Notes: generated by a model not told the origin, from the letters alone. A stretch of 64,000 nucleotides of DNA from JBPEWY01 sp965224095 (GCA_965224095.1 OZ245039.1:1488001-1552000); one strand, 5' to 3'; positions 49,579 to 63,790 are shown, counted from the first letter of the stretch. Program-made: numbers and translations.

Positions 49579-50454
49579 TTACTCTCCTAATTTGAAGTTT
49601 ACCACCACAAAACCTATTTGGCGATTTGGAGCTTTCGAATCGGGGTTCCACTTATGTAAGAACGCTGTTTTTCTGGCGGGTTCCAACAAACAAGGGTGGT
49701 TATTCGTGGTACCTCTAACGCCTGGCACAGCGCTTATTACCTTTCCGCTGCGGTCAACTTCTATTTTAACTACAACCCGGCCCTCTTCATTACATTCCTG
49801 CACTACTTTTCCGCGGGATGCCAACGACCTTCCGTTTAAACCGTATCCGGCTCCGCCACCACCCGAACCCGGACTGCCGTAATAGCTGCTGGCATAAGGG
49901 TCTCCATCCGGGCGTCCCTTATCTCCTGCCCTATTATCGTCTCCTTCGCTTCCGGACGATGTTCCTTCGGATTTACTGATACCTCCCATCAATTCATCCA
50001 GTTTACGCTTTTTAGCTTCCTGCTCGCGACGGGCACGTTCTTCGGCTGCCTTTTTTTCGCGCTCTATACGCTCGGCTTCGGCTTTGGCCTTTCGGGCTGC
50101 TTCGTCCGCTTTGCGCCTGGCTTCCTGTTGCTGTTTTATTTTAATAGATTCTTCGTTATCCTGAGTGAGTACCTTCTCGGTAGTTTCTGCCGGAGCAGCA
50201 CTTTCCTGAGGCTGCGGTTCCATTTTTTGAGGTTCAACAGGCGGGGTATTAAGCGGTTCTGATCTTACTCGTTCTTTAGGTTGAACTCTTCCGCTTCCAA
50301 AATCGGTAGTTCCGAAATTAACGGAAATACCACTTTCCGGGGGTGGATCCAGATAGGCCAATCCCAGGTAAAACATCAGTATTAAAAGCATTGTTAATAA
50401 CAGCGATGTAACCGTAAATGATCGTCGTTTGTGTATAGTGTCCAGTAAGCCCAT
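49579..50454 (-). CDS. tonB: TonB-family energy transducer
   Basis: The product is 291 aa. One N-terminal membrane helix (SLLLTMLLILMFYLGLAYL, about 17-35) is followed by a Pro/Glu-rich stretch, a TolA-like charged helix of Ala/Lys/Glu/Arg repeats (about 105-155), a Gly-rich linker, and a C-terminal TonB domain starting near residue 210 with EGRVVVKIEVDRSGKVISA. It transmits proton-motive force from ExbB/ExbD to outer-membrane receptors. The long TolA-like helix makes it resemble TolA as well. It follows exbD by 4 bp. Confidence 0.87.
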   Translation of the reverse strand: MGLLDTIHKRRSFTVTSLLLTMLLILMFYLGLAYLDPPPESGISVNFGTTDFGSGRVQPKERVRSEPLNTPPVEPQKMEPQPQESAAPAETTEKVLTQDNEESIKIKQQQEARRKADEAARKAKAEAERIEREKKAAEERARREQEAKKRKLDELMGGISKSEGTSSGSEGDDNRAGDKGRPDGDPYASSYYGSPGSGGGGAGYGLNGRSLASRGKVVQECNEEGRVVVKIEVDRSGKVISAVPGVRGTTNNHPCLLEPARKTAFLHKWNPDSKAPNRQIGFVVVNFKLGE

Positions 50455-50458
50455 TTTC

Positions 50459-50845
50459 TTATTTTGGCCTGACAGCCAATATTACTTTATAGCTGTTCCT
50501 GTTAGCGATATCCATGACATCTACAGCTTTTTCAATAGGAACCCCTTCTTCAGCCCTTAAGATGATGGTTGGTTTTTCCTGATTTTTTAAGGCTTTTTTT
50601 AATTCTATCTCCAGAAACTGCGGATTTACTTTTAGTTTATCCACGTAATAATCCAGATCCTTATTAATACTAACCGAAACATTTTGTGTGTTCGTAGATT
50701 TTCCTTTCGCCTTTGGTAATAACAAATCCAATGCATTAGGCGAATTCGCTGTCAACATAAAAAATATAAGTAGCAGAAACACGATGTCGGTCATAGACGA
50801 CATGCTAAATTCAGCACTTACTTTATTTCTTCCTCGTAATTTCAT
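50459..50845 (-). CDS. exbD: ExbD/TolR-family biopolymer transporter
   Basis: The product is 128 aa. A basic N-terminus (RGRNKVSAEFSMSSMTD) precedes one membrane helix (IVFLLLIFFMLTA) carrying the essential Asp (MTDIVFLLL, residue 19). The periplasmic domain includes VSINKDLDYYVDKLKVNP and TIILRAEEGVPIEKAVDVMD. It pairs with ExbB (5-bp gap) and TonB (4-bp gap). Confidence 0.93.
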   Translation of the reverse strand: MKLRGRNKVSAEFSMSSMTDIVFLLLIFFMLTANSPNALDLLLPKAKGKSTNTQNVSVSINKDLDYYVDKLKVNPQFLEIELKKALKNQEKPTIILRAEEGVPIEKAVDVMDIANRNSYKVILAVRPK

Positions 50846-50850
50846 AGCTC

Positions 50851-51540
50851 CTAGATAGGTTCATTTAACAAATCGAGGAATTCTACAGCATTGGCTTCCA
50901 TTTGGTGTACTACCTTGTCGGTTCGCACCACCAGGTGATTGTATCCTATATAAGCAATAATACCCACAATTAATCCAGCCACCGTTGTAGTCATCGCCGT
51001 ATAAATACCTGCAGCCAAAGAACCCATTTCTGCCTGTCCTCCGCTATTTGCCATTTGATGAAATGCCAGAATCATACCAATTACGGTTCCTAAAAAACCT
51101 ATCATCGGAGCAGATCCTGCAACGGTAGCCAATACGCTTACATTTTTTTCAAGCTTATAAACCTCCAGGGTACCCGCATTCTCAATAGCTTTATTAATGT
51201 CTTCCAGGGGTTTTCCAATATGTGAGATCCCTTTTTCGGTAAGTCGGGCCACCGGAGAATCGGTCTGTGCACATAGTATTTTGGCCGATTCAATTTTACC
51301 TCCGGAGATATGATCCCGAATCTGATTCATAAAATTCTTATCGATTTTGGAGGCTGCTTTAATTGCAAACAATCTCTCAAAATAGATATACATAGCAACA
51401 AAGAGAAGCACAAAAAGAATAGCAATAATAACAATACTTCCGGTTCCTCCACTGAGAATTAAATCGACTACAGATAATGTTTTCTCCTCAGAAACGACTT
51501 CTTCCAGAACGTCCTGAGCCACATCTTGAAATAATAGCAT
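50851..51540 (-). CDS. exbB: MotA/TolQ/ExbB-family proton channel protein
   Basis: The product is 229 aa with three membrane helices: GSIVIIAILFVLLFVAMYIY, LATVAGSAPMIGFLGTVIGM and TAMTTTVAGLIVGIIAYIGY. The SAPMIGFLGTVIGMILAF block is the family signature. It forms the proton channel with ExbD and drives TonB. It is the first gene of the exb-tonB group; the antiporter gene ends only 52 bp upstream and may be joined to it. Confidence 0.93.
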   Translation of the reverse strand: MLLFQDVAQDVLEEVVSEEKTLSVVDLILSGGTGSIVIIAILFVLLFVAMYIYFERLFAIKAASKIDKNFMNQIRDHISGGKIESAKILCAQTDSPVARLTEKGISHIGKPLEDINKAIENAGTLEVYKLEKNVSVLATVAGSAPMIGFLGTVIGMILAFHQMANSGGQAEMGSLAAGIYTAMTTTVAGLIVGIIAYIGYNHLVVRTDKVVHQMEANAVEFLDLLNEPI

Positions 51541-51592
51541 ACAATTGGGTTATAAATTTGTTTGTGTTATAAACGGCATTTTATCGATAAAA

Positions 51593-52924
51593 TTATACGT
51601 TTAAAACAAAATCTCTCAACAGGATAAAACAAATTGCTCCGGCTACAAACCCTATCAATGCTAACCAGGCTATTTTTCTAAGGTACCAGAAGAAATCTAT
51701 TTTTTCCATTCCCATGGCTACCACACCAGCTGCCGAACCGATTATCAGCATACTTCCACCGGTTCCCGCTGCATACGCAATAAAATGCCATAGCGGGCTG
51801 TCAACAGGATCGGAAAACATTCCCATACTGGCCGCAACTAAAGGCACATTGTCAATTACTGCAGATCCGGCTCCCAGTAACATTACTACGATATCGGTAT
51901 TTGGAATCGCACTGTTTAACCCTTCTGCAAAATGGAAAAGCATCCCCAAAGATTCCAGGGCTGCCACCGCCATCAAAATTCCAAGGAAAAACAGAATACT
52001 GGGGAGTTCAATTTTAGAAAGCGAGTGATGAACCGGGCTGTGATGGGCCGCTTTTTCACTTTCCTCATCAATATTACTTACACTGAATTTGGAACTACTG
52101 TATATTTCAGCAAAGGTGGCAACTACGGCCAGTGAAAGCATCATTCCCACATAGGGAGGAAGATGCGTGGTTGTTTTAAAAATAGGAACAAAAACAATCG
52201 CTCCCAATCCCAGGTAAAGCATAATCCCTGCGTATTTAGATTTTGGTTTTTCCTGAGTGATCCCCGTTTCTATATCCCCTTTAAAAACTTTGAGCTTTGA
52301 AGCAATAAACGTCGGAACCACCATACATAAAACAGAAGGTGCCAAAACATGCTCGATGAGTTGTGCTGTGGTAACCTTATGTCCTATCCATAGCATGGTG
52401 GTTGTAACATCGCCAATCGGCGACCAGGCTCCCCCGGCATTTGCGGCAATTATAATCATACCGGCAAACCACAATCGGGTATTTCTTTCTTTAATTACCT
52501 TTTGTAGAATGGTAACTAATACAATAGTTGCCGTCAGATTATCTATAATGGCGGAAAGTATAAAACCAAGGATACAAAAAATCCATAGTAATTTCACTTT
52601 ACTCTTGGTTCGTATATAACTCTTTATGGTTGCAAACCCATCAAAATAATCAATGATCTCCACAATGGTCATAGCCCCTAATAAAAACACCAGGATTTCT
52701 GCCGTTTTTCCCAGGTGATGGAGCAATATTTCATCTAAATGCGTAGGTTCTAATTCTCGAAGTTCCGCATTCACCTCAAAAACCGGCATATGCGTAACAG
52801 CAATAATAGCCCACAAAAAAGCCATCATTGCCAGCGCAGGAATTAGTTTGTCAATTTTCAGGTTATGCTCTAAGGTAATCGCCAAATATCCTACGATAAA
52901 GACAAAAATGATCATTGTTTCCAT
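51593..52924 (-). CDS. nhaD: NhaD-type sodium:proton antiporter
   Basis: The product is 443 aa with about twelve membrane helices. ILSAIIDNLTATIVLVTILQ, then ANAGGAWSPIGDVTTTMLWI, match the NhaD/ArsB-like superfamily. The second re-entrant block is GAGSAVIDNVPLVAASMGMF. These two N-x-P/T hairpins are the ion-binding region. A His-rich cytoplasmic loop (KAAHHSPVHHS) is present near residue 290. It exchanges sodium for protons across the inner membrane. Confidence 0.9.
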   Translation of the reverse strand: METMIIFVFIVGYLAITLEHNLKIDKLIPALAMMAFLWAIIAVTHMPVFEVNAELRELEPTHLDEILLHHLGKTAEILVFLLGAMTIVEIIDYFDGFATIKSYIRTKSKVKLLWIFCILGFILSAIIDNLTATIVLVTILQKVIKERNTRLWFAGMIIIAANAGGAWSPIGDVTTTMLWIGHKVTTAQLIEHVLAPSVLCMVVPTFIASKLKVFKGDIETGITQEKPKSKYAGIMLYLGLGAIVFVPIFKTTTHLPPYVGMMLSLAVVATFAEIYSSSKFSVSNIDEESEKAAHHSPVHHSLSKIELPSILFFLGILMAVAALESLGMLFHFAEGLNSAIPNTDIVVMLLGAGSAVIDNVPLVAASMGMFSDPVDSPLWHFIAYAAGTGGSMLIIGSAAGVVAMGMEKIDFFWYLRKIAWLALIGFVAGAICFILLRDFVLNV

Positions 52925-53205
52925 AAAAAGTCGAATTGGTTTAGATTAGAAAATCAAAAACACCGATAGTATTTGATATTCCTTATGATTCAAATACATC
53001 AAATGCTTCTAAACAAATATAAAAAATTGTTACTGGCTTTAACTTAAATTATCAAGAACAATCATTTTTTTTAAAACAGGATATAAATGGGGGCTTCTCT
53101 AACATTTCATTAATCGTAAAAAGAGCTTCGATGTATTGAAAAATTAGCATTTTAACGTTATCTTTGAGTCCTTTTTTTGATAATCTTTTAATATAATTAT
53201 AACTA

Positions 53206-54348
53206 ATGGATTTTAATCTTACTGAAGAACATATCATGATCCGAGATGCTGCAAGAGATTTTGCACGTACCGAGTTGTTGCCTGGTGTAATTGAAAGAGA
53301 TGAGAAACAACAATTTCCAAAAGAACTTGTAACAAAAATGGGGAATTTGGGCTTTATGGGAGTTATGGTAGATCCTAAGTATGGCGGAAGCGGTATGGAC
53401 ACAATTTCTTACGCTCTTATTATGGAGGAGTTGTCAAAAATTGATGCTTCGGCTTCGGTAATGGTTTCCGTTAATAATTCGTTGGTTTGTTATGGTTTGG
53501 AAAAGTATGGAACCGAAGAACAAAAACAAAAGTATTTAACAAAGCTCGCCACGGGAGAATTTATCGGAGCTTTTTGTTTAAGTGAACCCGAGGCAGGAAG
53601 TGATGCCACTTCTCAAAAAACAACGGCTATTGATATGGGCGATCACTATTTGTTAAACGGTACGAAAAACTGGATTACCAATGGTGGCCGCAGCGATGTT
53701 TACCTGGTTATTGCTCAAACCGATAAAGACAAAGGGCACCGCGGTATTAATGCTTTTATTGTTGAAAAGGGAATGCCGGGGTTTGACATAGGTCCAAAAG
53801 AAGATAAGCTTGGTATTAGAGGAAGTGATACCCATACACTACAGTTTAATGACGTGAAAGTTCCGAAGGAAAATCGTATTGGGGAAGATGGTTTCGGTTT
53901 TAAATTTGCCATGAAAACCTTATCGGGTGGACGTATTGGAATTGCTTCTCAGGCTTTAGGTATTGCTTCAGGCGCCTATGAGCTGGCCCTCAAGTATTCA
54001 AAAGAACGAAAAGCTTTTGGAACCGAAATCTGCAATCATCAGGCTATTGCCTTTAAATTAGCCGATATGGCTACCGAAATAGAGGCTGCCAGAATGCTGG
54101 TTATGAAAGCTGCCTGGGATAAAGACCAGGGAAATAACTACGATACTTCCAGTGCCATGGCAAAATTATACGCATCTAAAGTGGCTATGGAGCAAACTGT
54201 TGAAGCTGTGCAAATTCACGGTGGTAACGGATTTGTAAAAGAATATCACGTAGAACGATTAATGAGAGATGCAAAGATTACACAAATCTATGAAGGGACT
54301 TCTGAAATTCAGAAAATAGTGATTTCCAGAAATGTCATAAAAAATTAA
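53206..54348 (+). CDS. Acyl-CoA dehydrogenase
   Basis: The product is 380 aa, the family length. Landmarks are MDFNLTEEHIMIRDAARDFA at the N-terminus, AFCLSEPEAGSDATSQKT (FAD-binding), NGTKNWITNGG, and the C-terminal VQIHGGNGFVKEYHVERLMR and QIYEGTSEIQKIVISR. The catalytic Glu should be the Glu of the YEGTSEIQ segment, as in short/medium-chain members. It oxidises acyl-CoA to trans-2-enoyl-CoA in the cytoplasm. It is a single-gene unit ended by the hairpin at 54371. Confidence 0.95.
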   Translation: MDFNLTEEHIMIRDAARDFARTELLPGVIERDEKQQFPKELVTKMGNLGFMGVMVDPKYGGSGMDTISYALIMEELSKIDASASVMVSVNNSLVCYGLEKYGTEEQKQKYLTKLATGEFIGAFCLSEPEAGSDATSQKTTAIDMGDHYLLNGTKNWITNGGRSDVYLVIAQTDKDKGHRGINAFIVEKGMPGFDIGPKEDKLGIRGSDTHTLQFNDVKVPKENRIGEDGFGFKFAMKTLSGGRIGIASQALGIASGAYELALKYSKERKAFGTEICNHQAIAFKLADMATEIEAARMLVMKAAWDKDQGNNYDTSSAMAKLYASKVAMEQTVEAVQIHGGNGFVKEYHVERLMRDAKITQIYEGTSEIQKIVISRNVIKN

Positions 54349-54370
54349 ACATTCTATAAATTAGTTGTGA

Positions 54371-54394
54371 AGCCCGTTTTTAAAAAAACGGGCT
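54371..54394. terminator. Bidirectional rho-independent terminator
   Basis: The arms AGCCCGTTTT and AAAACGGGCT pair perfectly around a 4-base loop, with a T-run on the plus side. It ends the acyl-CoA dehydrogenase transcript and probably also the convergent DUF5916 gene. Confidence 0.88.
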
Positions 54395-54450
54395 TTTGTA
54401 TTCATACAAATTCAATCCGGATATAAACAAAAACAACTGAGTCTTGCTTT

Positions 54451-56610
54451 TTATATATCAATGCGGTAGTTTATTTTTAAAGCCACACCCCAATTGGTTC
54501 TTGTAATACGTTTATCAAAATTATCGGTTATAACCAAATAGATATAAGACAGGGGTTTGTACTCCCATTGTAAACGACTATTTATATTGAAGTTATTTCG
54601 TTGTTTATTGTACTGAACGTAGTTTGTCCAGTTAAGCCGATTGTTAAAAAATATTTCGCCGGTAAAACGCGCCAAGTGAAAAGTTTCGTTCCCTAATTCA
54701 TGCAGGTCGATTTTGTTAACGTCGTATGAGGCTTCCAGGTTGGCAAAAGGCAATAACTGATAATTTAAATATACTCCCCCGGCTATTCGGTTTCCGTTGT
54801 AATATTTTCCTTTTTGTATATTGAATCGGTAACGAAACCTCTGATTGTTAGCAGAATTATACCCGATTTTTAAATGACCAAAACGATAGCTATTCGGCTG
54901 CAATGCATTTCCATTTCCCAAAGGATCAAATCCGTATTTTAAATCCACAAAATCATAGGTATATACATAGTAAATTGCAGACAAATCTTTAAAAAATAAC
55001 GCTGAATTAACAAAATGTGAAGACTGGTTTAATGCACCGTATTCATCAAAATAGGTATTGTTATTATAATTTATCAATCTGAAAGAGTTCAGACTTTTAG
55101 AATTTTCATAAAACTTTTCGTACTTAATTCCAGTAGTTGCCTGTGTAAATCCCTCTCTAACTATAGAATCATTTATAGCGTCATAGTGATTTAATCTTGG
55201 CACAAACCCAACATCGGTTATAAAATTTTCACCTAGATTTTTAACCGATACGTTCCACTCAAAACCTCTTTTATTATACCAAATTCCCGCATGGTAGAAA
55301 TGAGTATCTTCAGATATTCCATCATTAAAGCTTTTTCCGAGATTTACCAATCCGAGCCATTTATTATTCCCGGATTTGTAATTGATATTTAGTCCCGCAA
55401 CACGATTATAATCATCTATAAATTTAAACTTATTTGTTTGTTGCCTGTTTATTAAGTAAGCCGTAGCTGCCATACTTTTTGATATCTGCTGCTCGCCAAC
55501 AACAACACCGTAATTTTGTGATGCGATATTGTCTTCATTATCCGATTGGACATTCAACACTCCTATTCTTGTTTTTGGTGTTATGTTCCCGGATAACTTT
55601 AATCCGAACTGGATATCGCTACGAGCTCCAATTCGCCTGGAATAAAACGGATTAACTCCATTTGTTCCCAGATTGGCAAACAAATCGGAATTCTCTAAAA
55701 AAAAGTTTCTTCGCTCAGGAAAAAAAACCGAAAAGCGCGTTAAATTCGTAACCTGCTGGTCCACGTCTATTTGGGAAAAATCCGGATTGATTGTAGCATC
55801 CAATTTTAAAGAAGACGATACATTATATTGCACATCCAGGCTCGGGGTAATTACTATATTTTCTTTATGTCTTACTAAATCATTTTGATAGTTTGCCGTT
55901 GTAGATGGTGTTAAAGTAAAACGCGATGTGGCTTTTTCCGGCAAATTTTCGATTTCAAATTCCTTGTTAAAACGCAAATCCAAATTCCCGTAATTCCTTT
56001 TCACATTCGTTAAAATAGTCCACGAATTGTTCTTTATATCCCTTACGTAAAACTGAACCCCAAAAAACGCATTGTCTTTATTAAAATTCAAAGCTTTTAA
56101 AGGAATAGCAATTTCATATTGTTTCTTAGTGCCGTTTAACTGGGTCTTAGCCTGCCAGGTTGCATTCCAGCTAAAGTTTAAATTATATCCATTACCGCTT
56201 CGGCCCACCAAACCATCGGTTTGGTTTCCCAAGGAATTTACTGCAAACAAATATCCATTCTGATCCTGATTTTGCGTATCCAAAACCATGACAAAGGCAT
56301 CGCTAAAAACTATAGACACATCTCTTTTTAAAGTACTTACCCGTGTTTGTGAAGTAGTATCATAATAAATAGCGCGCACATATAAATACTCGCCGTTATG
56401 AAACAATTTCACGGATGTCTGATTACTGGCCAGCCCAATATCTGTAGGTAAATAGTTATAAAAGTTTGTATGCTCCGGTATTTGTTGCCAAACCGGTTCA
56501 TCGAATACTCCGTCTACATCAATTTTGCTATCTATAAATCTGATAACAGGTGTTTGCGATGATGCCGTTACTACATAAAACACCACAATTAATCTTAAAA
56601 TGATTTTCAT
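54451..56610 (-). CDS. DUF5916 outer-membrane protein with CBM9-like N-terminus
   Basis: The product is 719 aa from ATG at 56610, which gives a signal peptide (IILRLIVVFYVVTASSQ). The longer frame to 56631 would overlap the previous gene and is rejected. Residues about 20-210 form a CBM9-like sugar-binding-type domain: IDVDGVFDEPVWQQIPEHTN, then VKLFHNGEYLYVRAIYYD. The rest is a DUF5916 beta-barrel with FSVFFPERRNFFLENSDLFA, RRIGARSDIQFG and many aromatic strands; the last residues (VALKINYRIDI) are a barrel-closing strand. Function is unknown; such proteins are frequent in Flavobacteriaceae. Confidence 0.85.
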   Translation of the reverse strand: MKIILRLIVVFYVVTASSQTPVIRFIDSKIDVDGVFDEPVWQQIPEHTNFYNYLPTDIGLASNQTSVKLFHNGEYLYVRAIYYDTTSQTRVSTLKRDVSIVFSDAFVMVLDTQNQDQNGYLFAVNSLGNQTDGLVGRSGNGYNLNFSWNATWQAKTQLNGTKKQYEIAIPLKALNFNKDNAFFGVQFYVRDIKNNSWTILTNVKRNYGNLDLRFNKEFEIENLPEKATSRFTLTPSTTANYQNDLVRHKENIVITPSLDVQYNVSSSLKLDATINPDFSQIDVDQQVTNLTRFSVFFPERRNFFLENSDLFANLGTNGVNPFYSRRIGARSDIQFGLKLSGNITPKTRIGVLNVQSDNEDNIASQNYGVVVGEQQISKSMAATAYLINRQQTNKFKFIDDYNRVAGLNINYKSGNNKWLGLVNLGKSFNDGISEDTHFYHAGIWYNKRGFEWNVSVKNLGENFITDVGFVPRLNHYDAINDSIVREGFTQATTGIKYEKFYENSKSLNSFRLINYNNNTYFDEYGALNQSSHFVNSALFFKDLSAIYYVYTYDFVDLKYGFDPLGNGNALQPNSYRFGHLKIGYNSANNQRFRYRFNIQKGKYYNGNRIAGGVYLNYQLLPFANLEASYDVNKIDLHELGNETFHLARFTGEIFFNNRLNWTNYVQYNKQRNNFNINSRLQWEYKPLSYIYLVITDNFDKRITRTNWGVALKINYRIDI

Positions 56611-56611
56611 T

Positions 56612-57043
56612 TTAATGAGCCGTATTGTCAACCCTGGTAGCTGTTTTACTTATTATTTTCCATACATTGTCCAGTTTCTTCAGCAAAAACAAGTCGATAT
56701 AAACCATTTCCCTGTCCGGAATGGCAATTTCCACCTTTGCGGTTGCAATATCCTTTACCACTTCTATGGCTAATACTTTTGCATGACGACCGTTAAATTT
56801 TCCATATTCGGAATTCTTAAAAAACCCTACATACTCGGCGGGTGTTAAAATTTTAAAACTTTCTCTGACTGTTAAATACAAAGTGGCATTTTCTGCAAAA
56901 GCGCTCTCAAGCATATCTATTTTATTGAAAGAGCTTCCTTCCATATACTTTTGAAGTGTTTCTTCAACCCTTGTACATTCTGATTGTGCCTGCATAAATT
57001 GAAGTGTAATGAAGGCCATAAATAATACCATGTAATTTTTCAT
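56612..57043 (-). CDS. NTF2-like (SnoaL/lumazine-binding-like) secreted protein
   Basis: The product is 143 aa with a signal peptide (MVLFMAFITLQFMQAQ|SE). The fold signature is a cone-shaped NTF2-like domain: VEETLQKYMEGSSFNKIDML, FAENATLYLTV, ILTPAEYVGFFKN and a final pair of strands YIDLFLLKKLDNVWKIISKT. These proteins bind small ligands or act as simple enzymes; neither can be told here. The DUF5916 gene starts 2 bp downstream, so the two are coupled. Confidence 0.8.
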   Translation of the reverse strand: MKNYMVLFMAFITLQFMQAQSECTRVEETLQKYMEGSSFNKIDMLESAFAENATLYLTVRESFKILTPAEYVGFFKNSEYGKFNGRHAKVLAIEVVKDIATAKVEIAIPDREMVYIDLFLLKKLDNVWKIISKTATRVDNTAH

Positions 57044-57150
57044 GTTTTGTAATTATTAATTATTTGACTGGCCCAAACATGAAAAAAGAAGTTGAAAATT
57101 CTGTGTTAGGTTATAATTGAAATGTCCGGAATTATAAAATAAGAGAGATA

Positions 57151-58200
57151 TTAAACGAATTGATCTTTAAATTCGGAAGGTGTTTGCCCTACAATTTTCT
57201 TAAAAGCAGTGTAGAAAGAAGACCTTGAAGAGAATCCGGCTTCAAAGCCAATAGCCTCTAAAGTAAACTGATTATTTTCCATTAACAGCTTTTTTGCTTC
57301 CTCGATTCTATATTCATTTATAAACAAAGTAAAGCTCTTCCCAAAATTATCATTCAGTAACTGTGATAATTTATGGCTGGAAATAGCCAGCTCCTGAGCT
57401 ACATCGTTTAATTTGACATTCGTATTCTTATGAAATTGCTTTTCTTTCATTAAATCGCTCAGGGCTTTTTTTAACCGTTCTACCTCGTTCTCATCAATTT
57501 TTTTCAGTGCATATTTTTCGGGAATATCCTGAAAAATACTATCTCTATTACTTTTAAACAGTAAAAAGACAAGCAATCCGTAAAACACCACAGAAAACGT
57601 AATTGTTCCCACCAGATAAAGATAAAAGTAGCCAATAATGTAAGCTATATAAACCAGCAAATTTCCTGTAAAAACCGCCAGTAACCACAATTCGGAAGTC
57701 GTACATTTTTGGTTTTTACTAAAAAATTTTTTAACAATATCCTTAAGAACAAACCCGGAAAATAAAATATAAATGCCCCATACAATATAAATTACATGAA
57801 CGATATATTGTTGCCACAGGTTGCTGTTGGCAACATAAGGTTTTAGTGCGCCAACGATAACAATTATAAGTGTAAGTGCGGCAAAATGTAATTTCCAGGA
57901 ACGGGGAGGGCTCTTGGTGTTTTCAATAGAAGATTTTAAGTAATAATACAGTGCTATACCGATTAAAAAACAGGCTGATAATCCAATTTGGAGAATAAGT
58001 AAATCCCGTTGGTTTCTTTCAGTAAAAATGACATAGACGGATTTTCCTATCCGTATACTAAGCAGCAATAGCAGTAGTCCTAATAAAGAATTCTGAAGGC
58101 GTTTTTGTTTGCTAAACAGCAAAAAGTATAAACTTGCAAGAAATCCGTTAAAAACTCCTAATGTACATAGGAAGAACAATATTGGATTATCAAAACTCAC
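57151..58200 (-). CDS. Membrane-anchored AraC-family transcriptional regulator
   Basis: The product is 349 aa. The first 215 residues contain about seven membrane helices (ILFFLCTLGVFNGFLASLYF; LLGLLLLLLSIRIGKSVYVI). The C-terminal AraC DNA-binding domain (about 240-349) has VKLNDVAQELAISSHKLSQL and FTLEAIGFEAGFSSRSSFYT, ending VGQTPSEFKDQFV. It shares design but not close sequence with the regulator at 17136. The downstream NTF2-like and DUF5916 genes, 107 bp away in the same direction, may be its targets. Confidence 0.88.
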   Translation of the reverse strand: MSFDNPILFFLCTLGVFNGFLASLYFLLFSKQKRLQNSLLGLLLLLLSIRIGKSVYVIFTERNQRDLLILQIGLSACFLIGIALYYYLKSSIENTKSPPRSWKLHFAALTLIIVIVGALKPYVANSNLWQQYIVHVIYIVWGIYILFSGFVLKDIVKKFFSKNQKCTTSELWLLAVFTGNLLVYIAYIIGYFYLYLVGTITFSVVFYGLLVFLLFKSNRDSIFQDIPEKYALKKIDENEVERLKKALSDLMKEKQFHKNTNVKLNDVAQELAISSHKLSQLLNDNFGKSFTLFINEYRIEEAKKLLMENNQFTLEAIGFEAGFSSRSSFYTAFKKIVGQTPSEFKDQFV

Positions 58201-58250
58201 CCGATGAAATTTGGATTTAAATTACTAAAAAGATTTCATCAAAAATAAAA

Positions 58251-58278
58251 AAACCCTTCAAGAATAATTGAAGGGTTT
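58251..58278 (-). terminator. Terminator of the rRNA operon
   Basis: The arms AAACCCTTCAA (58251-58261) and TTGAAGGGTTT (58268-58278) pair perfectly around GAATAA. On the minus strand it lies directly after 5S rRNA and is followed by a T-run, ending the operon just upstream of the AraC regulator gene. Confidence 0.88.
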
Positions 58279-58291
58279 TTCTGTGAAAAAG

Positions 58292-58399
58292 AAGGCGGCG
58301 ACATACTCTCCCACCAAGTGGCAGTACCATCTGCGCTGATGGGCTTAACTTCTCTGTTCGGGATGGTAAGAGGTGAGCCCCATCGCTATAACCACCTTA
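58292..58399 (-). rRNA. rrf: 5S rRNA
   Basis: Read on the minus strand it begins TAAGGTGGTTATAGCGATGG and contains the universal CATCCCGAACAGAGAAGTTAAG-type core, then CCACTTGGTGGGAGAGTATG before the terminal GCCGCCTT. Ends are estimated from the terminal stem. It is the last gene of the rRNA operon. Confidence 0.93.
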
Positions 58400-58550
58400 A
58401 ATTGTTTTGGTAATTCTCTTTATTGTCTATCCTCAGGAGAATCACCCGGTTATTTTGTAATAGCTACATATGTAAGATATACCATACGAGAGTCGTAGAA
58501 CTGGTCAACTATCTACAACTTCCTTTTTTGTTTTTATCTCTAAAAAAGAA

Positions 58551-61400
<2,850 letters not shown>

Positions 61401-61596
61401 TTTTTATTCTTTAGCTCTTTCTCGAGTTTTTCTCAAAAAAAAATTGTAAATATTACTATATCTACTTCTCTCGTATTTTTTGTATATCTCAATATGTCAA
61501 TGACCTTTCTCGATAACGCTTTAATCGCTATCCGGATCCCTCCTGTTAAAAAAACAATCCAACGATGCTCTTTTTAACTCCATGAAGAATCCCTTG

Positions 61597-61670
61597 TGGA
61601 GAATATCGGAGTCGAACCGATGACCTCCTGCGTGCAAGGCAGGCGCTCTAGCCAGCTGAGCTAATTCCCC
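61597..61670 (-). tRNA. tRNA-Ala (anticodon TGC)
   Basis: The 74-nt cloverleaf has acceptor GGGGAAT/ATTCTCC, anticodon stem CCTGC/GCAGG around CTTGCAC, and T loop TTCGACT. CCA is not encoded. It lies in the 16S-23S spacer, 23S-proximal, as usual. Confidence 0.95.
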
Positions 61671-61822
61671 ATATACTAGTGGTAGTATATAGTCGTTAGT
61701 CGATAGTCAGTAGCAACCAGACAACAACTAATACCCAACTCCTAGAATTTCCTTCAGTATCTCAATATGAACTTCTTACAATCAACAATCATCAATATCA
61801 AATCAACAATCATCAATCTCAG

Positions 61823-61896
61823 TAGTCTCGGGCAGGCTCGAACTGCCGACCTCTACATTATCAGTGTAGCGCTCTAACCAGCTGAGCTACGAGACT
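61823..61896 (-). tRNA. tRNA-Ile (anticodon GAT)
   Basis: The 74-nt cloverleaf has acceptor AGTCTCG/CGAGACT, anticodon stem CTACA/TGTAG around CTGATAA, and T loop TTCGAGC. CCA is not encoded. It is 16S-proximal in the spacer, giving the order 16S, Ile, Ala, 23S. Confidence 0.95.
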
Positions 61897-62003
61897 TCCA
61901 GATTTATTTATTTATTAACAGCACTAAGCAAAACCTGTCCCTTCTCTTTTGTCTCAATTAAGAAAAGAACTATCTGATTGTATCTATACCATAATTTCTC
62001 TAG

Positions 62004-63525
<1,522 letters not shown>

Positions 63526-63759
63526 TTGTCTGTTTATATCTCTATATACAATATAAATATTCCAACCAAATAAAAAACACTCTCCTTAGTTTAACTCAAA
63601 AAAAAGAACGGTCTTGCTTATTTTTTTTTGACCTCAAAAATCCATATCAATACAGATCCTTGAAAGTCGTGCTGTTAACAATATATCAATGAACTATCTC
63701 TTTCTTTATCTTCGCTCCTAAAAAGACAATCTTTATCATTCTCCCCCCAAAAGCGGGTG
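63526..63759 (-). other. rRNA leader
   Basis: This is transcribed sequence between the promoter and 16S, AT-rich, with no gene. A run of nine T bases occurs at about 63622-63630. It should hold the processing stem that pairs with the 16S-downstream spacer. A 90-codon minus-strand frame from 63958 crosses it and the promoter and is not a gene. Confidence 0.5.
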
Positions 63760-63790
63760 CAAATATAAGAACCCTTTTACTTCCCAACAA
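63760..63790 (-). promoter_or_regulatory. rRNA operon promoter (Bacteroidota consensus)
   Basis: On the minus strand the sequence reads TTG (63785-63787), 17 bp, then TATATTTG (63767-63760), an exact match to the TTG/TAnnTTTG consensus of the Bacteroidota main sigma factor. A second TTG sits 3 bp further upstream. It lies 235 bp before 16S. The stretch 63791-64000 contains no gene; its T/A-runs upstream could be an UP-like element. Confidence 0.75.
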